Origin: Dickeya zeae NCPPB 2538
GTDB taxonomy: Bacteria > Pseudomonadota > Gammaproteobacteria > Enterobacterales > Enterobacteriaceae
Reading direction: 5' to 3'
DNA: 64,000 nucleotides
Assembly (NCBI RefSeq): GCF_000406165.1
Contig: NZ_CM001977.1
Coordinates: forward strand, 288,403 to 352,402
Shown: piece after piece, positions 23,918 to 34,100 of the stretch
How the letters are laid out: the number at the start of each line of letters is the position of its first letter
Position numbering within the stretch: the first letter of the stretch is position 1
Translations under genes and position numbers: made by a program
The notes under the pieces: model-generated
Told to the model about the DNA's origin: nothing
The model's database searches: none
What the model saw: the letters and a program-made list of their open reading frames with translations, nothing else

Positions 23918-25864
23918 ATGGGGTTGACTGCCAGAATATCAATAGTAATGACGCTGCTGACGACACTGGCCGTGGGTCTGGTGTTGGCCAGTAGCATTTT
24001 TAGTTTTGTGTGTTATAGCCAGCAACGGATGGATCATCAGCTCAGGGCCGTGGCGGCGAGCATTGATCAGGCCCTGTTGGTTCAGGCTCCCGATAATATC
24101 CAGTTCTGGTTGCCCGCGGTGATGAAGGCGGCAGGCATTGTGGAACTGGATCTGCGCGACGGCCATGAAAGGCTCTACTGGCTACGGTTACCAGAAGTCA
24201 TGTCTGACGGTGGGGAGCGGGCCTTGCTGTACCGGCACACCAGCTTATCGCTGTTGCACCACGCGGACGTCAAGGTCAACGTCACCTACGTTGATCCGTT
24301 ATTTGGCATGCCACGTTATCTTAAATCCGCGTTGTCGATTGTGTTGACGATACTGCTGATCGCGATAATCGTCTTTCATGGCGTGCGCTGGCTGCGACGG
24401 CAGATGGCCGGGCAGGAACAGTTAGAGGCCCGCGCCCGGCGGATTTTGGCCGGTGAGCGCGATACCGTGATGCATGGCTCGGTGCATGAGTGGCCTGCGA
24501 TGGCCAGTGGCGCGCTGGACCAGTTGCTGCTGGATTTGGCCGAAGCGCGTGAGGCCCGTAGCCGGGTCGATACCCTGATTCGATCATTCGCGGCGCAGGA
24601 TTCGCAAACCGGCTTGAATAACCGGTTATTTTTTGAAAATCAGCTCGCGACGCAACTGGACGACACGGAAGACGTCGGCACCCATGGCGTAGTGATGATG
24701 ATTCGCCTGCCGGACTTCGACACCTTGCAGGAAACGCACGGTTATGGCGGTGTACTTGATGAGTATCGCAATACCCTGATTAACCTGTTGTCCACGTTTG
24801 TCTTACGCTACCCCGCCGCGCTGCTGGCGCGCTATTACCACAGTGATTTCACGGTACTGCTGCCGCATTGCAACCTGAAAGAAGCGGACTGCATCGCCAG
24901 TCAACTGGTGAAAGCCATTGATATCTTGCCGACGACCTCGCTTATCGATCGGGAAGATATTTTGCACATCGGCATTTCTGCCTACCACGGCGGGCAAACC
25001 ACCGAACAGGTAATGGAATGTGTGGAGGACGCGACCCGCAACGCGGTATTGCAGGGGGGGAATGGATGGTGTGTGTATGACCGTCGGGTACCGGAAAAAG
25101 GCCGGGGTAGCGTGAAGTGGCGAACGCTGCTGGAACACACCCTGTTGCGCGGCGGGCCTCGTTTGTATCAAAAACCGGCGATTACCCGTGAAGGCGGGGT
25201 ACACCACCGGGAAATGTTTAGCCGAATTTATGATGGCACCCAGGAATTGCTGGAGGCCGAGTACATGCCGCTGGTGCGCCAGCTTGGCCTGACCTCCGGT
25301 TATGACCGGCAGTTGATCAGCCGGGTGATTGCCCTGACCGTCAGCTGGCAGGATTCGGTACTGGCTTTCCCGATTACGGTGGATTCGCTGCTGCAACGGC
25401 CGTTCCTGCGCTGGCTGCGCGAAACCTTACTCCAGTGTCCGAAAAAGCAACGTACGCGATTATTGTTTGAACTTGCCGAGGCGGATGTGTGTCAATATAT
25501 CGGCCGTTTGCGCCCGATACTGGCGATGATAACGGGTTTGGGTTGCCGACTGGCGGTGACGCAGGCCGGGCTGACGCTGGTCAGCACCGCCTACATCAAG
25601 TCCCTGCAGGTGGAGGTGATCAAGCTCCATCCGGGGTTGGTGCGTAGTCTGCATAAGCGGCCGGAGAATCAGCTGTTTGTCAGTAGCCTGACCGAAGCGT
25701 GCAAGGGCACAAACGCCCATGTGTTCGCCTCCGGTGTGCGTACGCGTGAGGAGTGGCAGACGTTGCTGGATAAAGGCGTTTGCGGCGGACAGGGCGATCT
25801 GTTCGCGTTGTCGGAACCTGTGAGTAACACGCTGAAAAAATATTCACCACGTACGCATGTTTGA
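23918..25864 (+). CDS. csrD: CsrB/CsrC sRNA decay regulator CsrD
   Basis: Inner-membrane protein that directs RNase E decay of the CsrB and CsrC small RNAs and so sets CsrA activity, which in plant-pathogenic enterobacteria is tied to virulence. The 648 residues show two membrane segments flanking a periplasmic part (about 10-35 and 140-158), a HAMP-like helix, then degenerate GGDEF (HSDFTVLLPH in place of GGDEF, near residue 310) and EAL (ELAEADVCQ in place of EAL) domains. The degenerate motifs match E. coli CsrD (646 residues), which neither makes nor cuts c-di-GMP. Confidence 0.96.
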   Translation: MGLTARISIVMTLLTTLAVGLVLASSIFSFVCYSQQRMDHQLRAVAASIDQALLVQAPDNIQFWLPAVMKAAGIVELDLRDGHERLYWLRLPEVMSDGGERALLYRHTSLSLLHHADVKVNVTYVDPLFGMPRYLKSALSIVLTILLIAIIVFHGVRWLRRQMAGQEQLEARARRILAGERDTVMHGSVHEWPAMASGALDQLLLDLAEAREARSRVDTLIRSFAAQDSQTGLNNRLFFENQLATQLDDTEDVGTHGVVMMIRLPDFDTLQETHGYGGVLDEYRNTLINLLSTFVLRYPAALLARYYHSDFTVLLPHCNLKEADCIASQLVKAIDILPTTSLIDREDILHIGISAYHGGQTTEQVMECVEDATRNAVLQGGNGWCVYDRRVPEKGRGSVKWRTLLEHTLLRGGPRLYQKPAITREGGVHHREMFSRIYDGTQELLEAEYMPLVRQLGLTSGYDRQLISRVIALTVSWQDSVLAFPITVDSLLQRPFLRWLRETLLQCPKKQRTRLLFELAEADVCQYIGRLRPILAMITGLGCRLAVTQAGLTLVSTAYIKSLQVEVIKLHPGLVRSLHKRPENQLFVSSLTEACKGTNAHVFASGVRTREEWQTLLDKGVCGGQGDLFALSEPVSNTLKKYSPRTHV

Positions 25865-26178
25865 TGTCAAAATCCGAACAAACTAGCGTAGAATGTTGGC
25901 GCCATAGCGTTGCTGACCGGTTTGCTGAACGGGCTAGCGCGCACGAAAATGTTAGATTTTATGTCGGTGGTTCGTGCAATTTTCGGGGGCAGCTCGCGAG
26001 AACCCCAGTCGCTGCCAGAAGGGTAGCCGTTCTGCAGGCATTCATTATCATGGCAATTTACGTAAACATCATTTTTTCACCGTAGCAGAGCCGGTTAGCG
26101 CCTTGTCGCTGCTGCGTGTGGTTGGTACAGTAAGCGGATTTCATTTCCGCCCCCAGCTTGCAGGATTATCCTTTAGTT
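25865..26178 (+). other. csrD-mreB intergenic region
   Basis: These 314 bases contain no gene. They should hold the mreB promoters and a long leader. I see only weak sigma-70-like boxes (for example TAGAAT at 25889-25894) and cannot place a promoter with confidence. Readthrough from csrD is possible because no terminator is visible after the csrD stop. Confidence 0.5.
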
Positions 26179-27222
26179 ATGTTTAAGAAATTTCGTGGCA
26201 TGTTTTCCAACGACTTGTCCATCGACCTGGGTACCGCCAATACCCTGATTTATGTAAAAGGACAAGGCATTGTACTGAACGAGCCTTCCGTGGTGGCTAT
26301 TCGCCAGGATCGTGCCGGTTCTCCTAAAAGCGTGGCCGCCGTTGGTCATGAAGCCAAACAAATGTTGGGCCGTACACCGGGTAATATTGCAGCCATTCGT
26401 CCGATGAAAGACGGTGTGATCGCCGATTTCTTCGTTACCGAAAAAATGCTGCAGCATTTTATCAAGCAGGTGCACAGCAACAGCTTTATGCGCCCGAGCC
26501 CGCGTGTGCTGGTGTGTGTGCCGGTAGGCGCAACCCAGGTTGAACGTCGTGCTATCCGCGAATCCGCTCAGGGCGCTGGCGCCCGTGAAGTGTTCCTGAT
26601 TGAGGAACCGATGGCGGCTGCGATCGGTGCAGGTTTGCCGGTATCTGAAGCAACCGGTTCTATGGTGGTGGATATCGGTGGTGGTACGACCGAAGTCGCG
26701 GTGATCTCCCTGAACGGCGTGGTGTATTCCTCCTCCGTGCGTATCGGTGGTGACCGTTTCGATGAAGCCATCATCAACTATGTTCGCCGTAACTACGGCT
26801 CGTTGATCGGTGAAGCTACCGCTGAACGTATTAAGCATGAAATCGGTTCTGCCTATCCGGGCGACGAAGTGCGCGAAATCGAAGTGCGCGGTCGTAACCT
26901 GGCGGAAGGCGTACCACGCGGTTTCAACCTCAACTCCAATGAAATTCTGGAAGCGTTGCAGGAACCGCTGACCGGTATCGTCAGCGCCGTCATGGTGGCA
27001 CTGGAGCAGTGCCCGCCGGAACTGGCGTCCGATATTTCTGAGCGCGGTATGGTGTTGACCGGCGGTGGCGCGTTGCTGCGCAACCTCGATCGCCTGCTGA
27101 TGGAAGAAACCGGCATTCCTGTCGTGGTGGCGGAAGACCCGTTGACCTGCGTAGCGCGCGGCGGTGGTAAGGCGTTGGAAATGATCGACATGCATGGCGG
27201 CGATTTGTTCAGCGAAGAATAA
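26179..27222 (+). CDS. mreB: Rod shape-determining actin homologue MreB
   Basis: Actin-like ATPase that guides cylindrical cell-wall synthesis under the inner membrane. The start at 26179 gives the standard 347 residues (MFKKFRGMFSNDLSIDLGTANTLIYVKGQGI), with an N-terminal amphipathic segment for membrane binding. Actin-fold motifs are visible: phosphate 1 SIDLGTANT near residue 13, phosphate 2 MVVDIGGGTTEVAVI near 160, and adenosine motif MVLTGGGALLRNLD near 290. The upstream in-frame ATG at 26158 has no family support. mreC and mreD follow after an attenuator-like terminator. Confidence 0.99.
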   Translation: MFKKFRGMFSNDLSIDLGTANTLIYVKGQGIVLNEPSVVAIRQDRAGSPKSVAAVGHEAKQMLGRTPGNIAAIRPMKDGVIADFFVTEKMLQHFIKQVHSNSFMRPSPRVLVCVPVGATQVERRAIRESAQGAGAREVFLIEEPMAAAIGAGLPVSEATGSMVVDIGGGTTEVAVISLNGVVYSSSVRIGGDRFDEAIINYVRRNYGSLIGEATAERIKHEIGSAYPGDEVREIEVRGRNLAEGVPRGFNLNSNEILEALQEPLTGIVSAVMVALEQCPPELASDISERGMVLTGGGALLRNLDRLLMEETGIPVVVAEDPLTCVARGGGKALEMIDMHGGDLFSEE

Positions 27223-27238
27223 ACCGGCCAGAGTAAAG

Positions 27239-27302
27239 AAGGGGGACCTATCGCATGGATGAAAATCTGTTGGATTCATCCCGCGTGGTAGCCCCCTTTT
27301 TA
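27239..27302 (+). terminator. mreB-mreC attenuator/terminator
   Basis: A long imperfect hairpin (outer GGGGG at 27241-27245 pairing with CCCCC at 27292-27296, with inner arms around 27256-27290) is followed by a TTTTTATT run. It lies between mreB and mreC, so most transcripts would stop after mreB, giving MreB excess over MreC and MreD. Confidence 0.8.
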
Positions 27303-27324
27303 TTGTCGAGGAATACGCAATTTT

Positions 27325-28455
27325 ATGAAGCCGATTTTTAGCCGGGGCCCCTCCCTGCAACTGCGCCTTTTTCTTACTGTCATTACCGCAATTGTGATTA
27401 TCTTTGCTGACAGTCGGCTCGGTACGTTTGTCAAAATCAGAACGTACATGGACACTGCCGTCAGCCCTTTCTATTTTCTGGCTAATGGCCCGCGTGCCAT
27501 GCTGGATAAGCTGTCTGCCAATCTGACCTCTCATGAGCAACTGGAGCGTGAAAATATAGCGCTGCGCCAGGAATTGTTGCTGAAAAACAGCGATCTGCTG
27601 TTGATGGGGCAATTCCGTCAGGAAAACGCCCGCCTGCGTGAACTGCTAGGATCCCCGCTGCGTCAGGAAGAGCAGAAGATGGTCACACAGGTGCTCTCCT
27701 CGGGTACCGACCCTTACAGCGATCAAGTGGTGATCGACAAAGGGAATGTCAACGGTGTGTACGAAGGGCAGCCAGTCATCAGCGATAAAGGTGTGGTCGG
27801 TCAGGTTGTCGCCGTAGGGCAATTTACCAGCCGCGTACTGCTGATTTGTGACGCCTCTCATGCGCTGCCGATTCAGGTGCTGCGCAACGATATCCGCGTT
27901 ATCGCCGCCGGTAATGGCTGCAACGAAGATTTGCAACTGGAACACCTGCCCAACAATACCGATATCCGGGTGGGTGATGTTCTGGTCACCTCCGGTCTGG
28001 GGGGACGTTTTCCGGAAGGGTACCCGGTTGCCGTGGTTTCATCCGTGAAAGTGGATACCCAGCGTGCTTATACCGTGATTCAGGCACGCCCGACCGCTGA
28101 ATTGCAGCGTTTGCGTTATCTGTTGCTGATGTGGGGTGTAGACAGCAATTCCCGTGCTGCGTTGCCGCCAGATGAGGTGCATCAGGTGGCGAATGAGCGT
28201 CTGATGCAGATGATGCCGCACGTACTGCCATCGCCGGAAGAAATGGGGCCACCAGCCCCGCCGTCAGCCAATACGCCAGCGCCTGATTTTGTCGGCCCGC
28301 CCGCACCGCCTGCGAAAGTCGCTCCAGCGAAAGCGTCATCGGCGAGATCCTCATCCGTGAAAGCGAATGGTAATGCGCCATCTAAACCGACGAATCAGGC
28401 GACGCCGCCGCAGGGAACGACGCCTGCGCCCGTTACGTCGGGAGGAAACCGATGA
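27325..28455 (+). CDS. mreC: Rod shape-determining protein MreC
   Basis: Bitopic inner-membrane protein that links MreB to the periplasmic PBP2-RodA machinery. The 376 residues have one N-terminal membrane helix (about 12-32), a coiled coil (about 65-105, LERENIALRQELLLKNSDLLLMG), and the double beta-barrel MreC domain. The final 65-70 residues form an Ala/Pro/Ser-rich low-complexity tail. The stop overlaps the mreD start by four bases (ATGA). Confidence 0.98.
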   Translation: MKPIFSRGPSLQLRLFLTVITAIVIIFADSRLGTFVKIRTYMDTAVSPFYFLANGPRAMLDKLSANLTSHEQLERENIALRQELLLKNSDLLLMGQFRQENARLRELLGSPLRQEEQKMVTQVLSSGTDPYSDQVVIDKGNVNGVYEGQPVISDKGVVGQVVAVGQFTSRVLLICDASHALPIQVLRNDIRVIAAGNGCNEDLQLEHLPNNTDIRVGDVLVTSGLGGRFPEGYPVAVVSSVKVDTQRAYTVIQARPTAELQRLRYLLLMWGVDSNSRAALPPDEVHQVANERLMQMMPHVLPSPEEMGPPAPPSANTPAPDFVGPPAPPAKVAPAKASSARSSSVKANGNAPSKPTNQATPPQGTTPAPVTSGGNR

Positions 28456-28940
28456 GTAGCTATCATCGTCAAGGTTACTGGATTATCTGGCTCTCTTTTC
28501 TGGTCGCGATGGTCTTGCAGATCATGCCCTGGCCGGACGATCTGTACATGTACCGCCCTTCCTGGCTGACGCTGGTGTTGATTTACTGGGTGATGGCGTT
28601 GCCGCATCGGGTTAACGTCGGAACCGGGTTTGTTCTGGGCATGGTAACCGACCTGATTCTCGGTTCTACGCTGGGGGTTCGGGCGTTGGGGCTTAGCATC
28701 GTCGCCTATCTGGTGGCATTCAAATTCCAGTTGTTCCGTAACATGGCGTTATGGCAGCAGGCGTTGATCGTTATGCTGTTGTCGCTGGTGCTGGATTTAG
28801 TGGTGTTTTGGGCTGAGTTCCTGGTGATCAATGTCTCTTTACGACCGGAAATTTTCTGGAATAGTGTGGTCGACGGGGTGCTGTGGCCGTGGCTGTTCCT
28901 GCTGATGCGCAAGATTCGTCGCCAGTTTGCTATTCAATAA
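28452..28940 (+). CDS. mreD: Rod shape-determining protein MreD
   Basis: Small inner-membrane partner of MreC in the elongation complex. The 162 residues have five or six hydrophobic segments and the family phrases MPWPDDLYMYRPSWLTLVLIYWVMALPHRVNVGTGF. The ATGA overlap with mreC shows coupled translation. The maf gene follows after 24 bases, suggesting a longer operon mreCD-maf-rng. Confidence 0.98.
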   Translation: MSSYHRQGYWIIWLSFLVAMVLQIMPWPDDLYMYRPSWLTLVLIYWVMALPHRVNVGTGFVLGMVTDLILGSTLGVRALGLSIVAYLVAFKFQLFRNMALWQQALIVMLLSLVLDLVVFWAEFLVINVSLRPEIFWNSVVDGVLWPWLFLLMRKIRRQFAIQ

Positions 28941-28964
28941 CCAGAAAATAATAAGAGAAATGTG

Positions 28965-29558
28965 ATGATCGATCTGTATCTGGCTTCTGCGTCGCCCCGC
29001 CGTCGAGAGTTGCTAACCCTGCTGGAGTTGTCGTTCGATATCGTGAAGATTGATGTCGCCGAGCAGCGTCAGCCCGGTGAAGCGCCGGAACAGTATGTCA
29101 GCCGTCTGGCGCACGACAAGGCGTCGGCTGGCGTCGTGGTGGCACCGCTGGATTTGCCGGTGCTGGGTGCGGATACGATTGTGGTGCTAAACGGTCAGGT
29201 GCTGGAAAAACCCCGGGATGAAGACGATGCTGTTCGCATTCTGCGATCGTTGTCGGGTCAGCGTCATCAGGTGATGACGGCGCTGACGCTGGCAGACCGC
29301 AGTGAGAGCGTATCGGCGCGTGTCGTCACCGAGGTGCAATTCCGCACGCTTTCCGATGACGAAATTAGACGCTATATCGCCAGCGGCGAACCGATGGATA
29401 AAGCGGGCGCTTACGGTATTCAGGGAAAAGGCGGATGTTTCGTTAAATCGATTTTCGGGAGTTACCACGCCGTGGTAGGGTTGCCATTGGTGGAAACGCT
29501 TGAATTGTTCACACATTTTTCTGCACAGCGTAAAGAACGAGGAACCCATGACCGCTGA
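28965..29558 (+). CDS. Maf family dTTP/UTP nucleotide pyrophosphatase (YhdE)
   Basis: House-cleaning pyrophosphatase that hydrolyses dTTP, UTP and modified forms. The ATG at 28965 gives 197 residues; a GTG one codon upstream (28962) is also in frame. The Maf signature LASASPRRRELL is at residues 6-17, the catalytic Asp lies in VLGADTIVVL near residue 70, and DKAGAYGIQGKGG is near 145. The gene sits between mreD and rng and overlaps the rng start by 11 bases, so rng translation is probably coupled to it. Confidence 0.96.
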   Translation: MIDLYLASASPRRRELLTLLELSFDIVKIDVAEQRQPGEAPEQYVSRLAHDKASAGVVVAPLDLPVLGADTIVVLNGQVLEKPRDEDDAVRILRSLSGQRHQVMTALTLADRSESVSARVVTEVQFRTLSDDEIRRYIASGEPMDKAGAYGIQGKGGCFVKSIFGSYHAVVGLPLVETLELFTHFSAQRKERGTHDR

Positions 29559-31017
29559 ATTGCTGGTAAATATTACCCCTTCAGAAACGCGTGTCGCCTA
29601 TATCGACGGCGGCATCTTGCAGGAAATCCATATTGAACGTGAAGCCCGGCGCGGGATTGTCGGCAATATTTATAAAGGTCGCGTCAGCCGTGTGTTGCCG
29701 GGGATGCAGGCTGCCTTCGTCGATATCGGTCTGGATAAGGCGGCGTTTCTGCACGCGTCCGATATCATGCCGCATACCGAATGCGTAGCAGGCGACGAGC
29801 AGAAAAACTTTCATGTACGCGATATCGCCGAGCTGGTGCGTCAGGGGCAGGATTTAATGGTACAGGTGGTGAAAGACCCGCTTGGCACCAAGGGCGCGCG
29901 TCTGACCACCGATATCACGTTGCCGTCGCGTTATCTGGTTTTCATGCCGGGGGCTTCCCATGTCGGCGTTTCTCAGCGTATTGAAAGTGAAGCTGAGCGC
30001 GAGCGCCTGAAAAAGACGGTAGCCGATTACTGCGACGAGCAGGGCGGTTTTATCATCCGTACCGCCGCCGAAGGCGTGGGTGAAGAAGAACTGGCACAGG
30101 ATGCCGCCTTCCTCAAGCGCTTGTGGACCAAGGTGATGGAGCGTAAAAAACGCAACCAGACCAAGTGCAAATTGTACGGTGAACTGGCCCTGGCACACCG
30201 TATTCTGCGGGATTTTGCCGGTGCATCGTTGGATCGCATCCGCGTTGATTCAAAGCTGACGTACGATTCCCTGCTGGAGTTCACTGCGGAATATATCCCG
30301 GAGATGACCAGCAAGCTGGAGCACTACAGCGGCAAGCAGCCGATTTTCGACCTGTACGACGTCGAAAACGAGATTCAGCGGGCGCTGGATCGCAAGGTGG
30401 AACTGAAATCCGGCGGCTACCTGATTATCGACCAGACGGAAGCGATGACTACCATCGACATCAACACCGGCGCGTTTGTGGGCCACCGCAATCTGGACGA
30501 AACCATTTTTAACACCAATATCGAAGCGACGCAGGCAATCGCTCGTCAGCTTCGGCTGCGCAATCTGGGTGGCATTATCATCATCGATTTCATCGATATG
30601 GCGAATGAAGATCACCGCCGCCGCGTACTGCATTCGCTGGAGCAGGCACTCAGCAAGGATCGGGTCAAAACCGGTATCAGCGGCTTCTCTCAATTGGGAC
30701 TGGTGGAGATGACGCGTAAGCGCACCCGTGAGAGCATAGAACATGTGTTATGCAGCGAGTGTCCAACCTGTCACGGTCGTGGGTCGGTCAAAACCGTGGA
30801 AACCGTGTGCTATGAAATCATGCGCGAAGTCGTGCGTGTGCATCATGCCTATGACTCTGATCGTTTCCTGGTCTACGCTTCACCTGCGGTGGGCGAGGCA
30901 CTAAAAAGCGACGAATCACATGCGCTGGCGGAAGTGGAAATTTTCGTCGGCAAACAGGTCAAGGTTCAGATAGAACCCCTGTACAGTCAGGAACAGTTTG
31001 ATGTGGTCATGATGTAA
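29548..31017 (+). CDS. rng: Ribonuclease G
   Basis: Endoribonuclease that matures the 5' end of 16S rRNA and helps mRNA decay. The start at 29548 (MTAELLVNITPSETRVAYIDGG) gives 489 residues, exactly the E. coli length; a frame-open extension to 29500 is not supported. Domains in order: S1 RNA-binding domain (NIYKGRVSRVLPGMQAAFVDIG, about 38-60), RNase H-like and catalytic region with DINTGAFVG near residue 304, and the Zn-link CSECPTCHGRG near 404. An AACGAGGAA binding site overlaps the maf end. Confidence 0.98.
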   Translation: MTAELLVNITPSETRVAYIDGGILQEIHIEREARRGIVGNIYKGRVSRVLPGMQAAFVDIGLDKAAFLHASDIMPHTECVAGDEQKNFHVRDIAELVRQGQDLMVQVVKDPLGTKGARLTTDITLPSRYLVFMPGASHVGVSQRIESEAERERLKKTVADYCDEQGGFIIRTAAEGVGEEELAQDAAFLKRLWTKVMERKKRNQTKCKLYGELALAHRILRDFAGASLDRIRVDSKLTYDSLLEFTAEYIPEMTSKLEHYSGKQPIFDLYDVENEIQRALDRKVELKSGGYLIIDQTEAMTTIDINTGAFVGHRNLDETIFNTNIEATQAIARQLRLRNLGGIIIIDFIDMANEDHRRRVLHSLEQALSKDRVKTGISGFSQLGLVEMTRKRTRESIEHVLCSECPTCHGRGSVKTVETVCYEIMREVVRVHHAYDSDRFLVYASPAVGEALKSDESHALAEVEIFVGKQVKVQIEPLYSQEQFDVVMM

Positions 31018-31109
31018 CGTCATGCCGCCCGTCGCCGGATACTGGTTGACGGGTTTTCTCTGTGACGGTTTTCGCTCGTCGCCGGTGATGAATAATGAAG
31101 GAGACAGGT

Positions 31110-34100
31110 GTGAGGCGACTGCCCGGCATAAAGCGATTGCCTGGAATAGTAGCAGCGACGGGTGCCGTTCTGGTTGTGCTGGCCGCGTTGCTGGTCAGCG
31201 GCCTGAGAATGGTGCTGCCGACGTTGGATACTTTCCGGCCACAGATCGTGGCCTGGGCACAGTCTGCCACCGGTTTGCCGATGGAAGTGGATAGCCTCAG
31301 CGGCAGTTGGGAAACCTTTGGGCCGACGCTGGATATCACTAACCTGCGAATTCATCATCCCGATGCCGAGTGGCAATCCGAGCGCATTTCAGTGGCGCTG
31401 GATGTCTGGCAGTCATTGCTGCATTTGAAGTGGAAATTCCGCGATCTTACGTTTTATCACCTGCAACTCGACCTCAAAAAACCGATCGACCCTGAGAGAC
31501 AGCGCACCCGTAGCTGGGAGCCTGATCAACTTGGCTCGCTGTTTCTGCGCCAGTTCGATCACTTCGATCTACGCAATAGCCGCATCCGCTTTCTGACGCC
31601 GTCGGGCTCTCAGGCTGAGTTACAAATCCCCCAATTGACCTGGCTGAACGGTAAAAACCGGCACCGTGCGGAAGGGCAGATTAGTTTATCGAGTTTCAAT
31701 GGCCAGCACGGTGTGGTGCAGGTCCGCATGGATTTGCGTGATGAACAGGGCTGGCTGAATAACGGCGTGGTGTATCTGCAAGCCGATAACATCGACATGA
31801 AACCGTGGCTGGGCCGTTGGATCCGCAGTAACACCGGTCTGGAGAGTGCCAGGTTCAGCTTGGCCGCCTGGTTGCAGGTGCGAGAAGGCGATATTTACGG
31901 CGGCGACCTGCTGCTCAATCAGGGTGATGCCAGTTGGCGCGATGGCGACACCTTGCACCAGTTAGGGGTTAACGGCCTGGCGTTGCACGTCAGTCGTTAC
32001 CAGAGCGGTTGGCAGTTGGATGTACCGTCGCTGAATCTGTCCACCGATGGTGTCGCGTGGCCGAAAGGGCAACTGTCTGCGTTGTGGCAGCCGGAAGATA
32101 CCCAGCTACTGGGCCCTGATCGCTCAGCTGAGTTGCGTATTCGTGGCCGTCATCTGGCGCTGGAGCGGCTGGGACCGTTGCTGCCGTTGCTCAGTACCAC
32201 CACGCCGGAGCTAAAAAACCGTTGGCAGGCGTTGCAACCGCAAGGGCAACTGACCACGCTGGCGCTGGATATTCCGTTACAACAGCCGGAGCAAACCCGT
32301 TTTCAGGTGAGCTGGCAGGATGTCGGTTGGAAAAACTGGCAATTGTTGCCAGGCGCCAATCATGTCTCTGGTGATGCAGTCGGTAGTCTGGCGCGTGGGC
32401 GGACAAAGGTGAGCCTGACGCAGAGTACGTTGCCGTATCAGGACATGTTCCGTGCACCGCTGGATATTCAGCAGGCGAACGCCACGCTGGACTGGCGTAA
32501 TGACGCACAAGGCTGGGAATTGTGGGGGCAGGGGCTGGACGTGCGCTCTCATTCGCTGTGGGCGAATGGGGATTTCCATTACCGTCACCCGGCTCAGGGA
32601 GAACCCCGGCTGGATATTCTTGCCGGGATCCGGCTTGGTGATGCGGCTGACGCCTGGCGCTACTACCCCGAGTATTTCATGGGCAAAAACCTGGTGGATT
32701 ACCTGACCGGCGCTATCAAATCCGGTCAGGTGGACAACGCCACACTGGTATTCGCGGGGAATCCGGCGCAGTTTCCGTTCGAGCATCAGGAAGGGCAGTT
32801 TCAGGTTTGGGTGCCGCTTGAGAAGTCACGCTTTGAGTTTCAGCCCGGCTGGCCTGCGCTGGATGACCTGAATATCACACTGAATTTCCTTAACAACGGC
32901 TTGTGGATGCAGGCACCGCAGATAAAGCTGGGCGATGCCGACGGGCACAACATCAACGCCATCATTCCGGATTACAGCAAAGAGAAGTTGTTGATCGACG
33001 GCGATATCAGCGGAAGCGGTAAAGAAGTGAGCGATTACTTCGATCAAACGCCCATGAAGGACTCGATTGGTAGCGCGTTGACGCAAATCCAGATTGGCGG
33101 AGAGGTTCAGGGGAATCTGCATCTGGATATTCCGCTCAATGGTGGGCAGGTAAAAGCCAGTGGCGATGTCGCATTAAATAATAACCCACTGTTTATCAAG
33201 CCATTGGATGTCTCACTCCAGTCAGTCAGCGGGCGATTCCACTACGATAACGGTAATCTTGCCAGCCAGACGTTGCAGGCGCGCTGGCTTGATCAGCCAC
33301 TCACGTTCAACTTTTCGACCCAGGAGCAGGAAAAGGCGTTTCTGGTGAATGTCGGGTTGCAGGGCAGTTGGGCGTTGTCCCGCTTGCCGGGGCTACCCAA
33401 ACCGGTAGTCGCGTCGTTAGACGGCAATACCGGCTGGCAGGGTAACGTACAGGTCACTCTGCCACGTCACGGCCCCGCCAGTTATGACGTTGCTGTGCAC
33501 GGCGATCTCAAAGAAGTAAGTAGCCACTTACCTTCTCCCTTGAATAAAGCGGGAGGTACTGCGCTGGGGCTTCAGGTGAACGCCAAAGGGGATGAGCGTG
33601 GTTTCTCGCTTGGCGGTACCCTGGGGAAAAAACAGTCCTTCAACAGCCAGTGGCTGCTGAAAGACAGCAAAGTCATGCTGGTGCGAGCCGCCTGGCAGGA
33701 AGGCGCGAAACCGCCTTCGCTGCCGGACGATTCATCGCTGACACTGGCATTGCCACCGCTGGATGGCGAGCGCTGGCTGGCGCTGTTGCCCGGTGTACGC
33801 AACGCAGCCAGTGCACAGGCAGGAGCCAGCCGTTTCCAGTGGCCGGAGCGGGTCACGCTGACGACGCCAGAATTGAAGGTACTGGGCCAGCAATGGCATG
33901 ACCTGATGTTTACCAGTCGTACCCAGAACGGCGGCCGTGAAATCACCGCTGCCGGCAGAGAGATTGACGGTCGATTGCTGATTCCCGCCGCTGGGCAGTG
34001 GCGCAGCGATGTGCGCTATCTGTATTACAACCCGCAATGGCAGGGGGATGATGCCACCAACCCAGCCGCGCTGGCGGAGAAAAAATCACCGCTCAATGAT

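Noticed and set aside
24803..25396. 197-codon frame antisense to csrD
   Set aside because: csrD is full length and well supported; the antisense frame has no start signal.
26173..27612. Very long antisense frame (479 codons) opposite mreB and the start of mreC
   Set aside because: It is the mirror of strongly biased mreB codons; the protein is His/Gln/Arg-rich with no family likeness, and mreB is certain.
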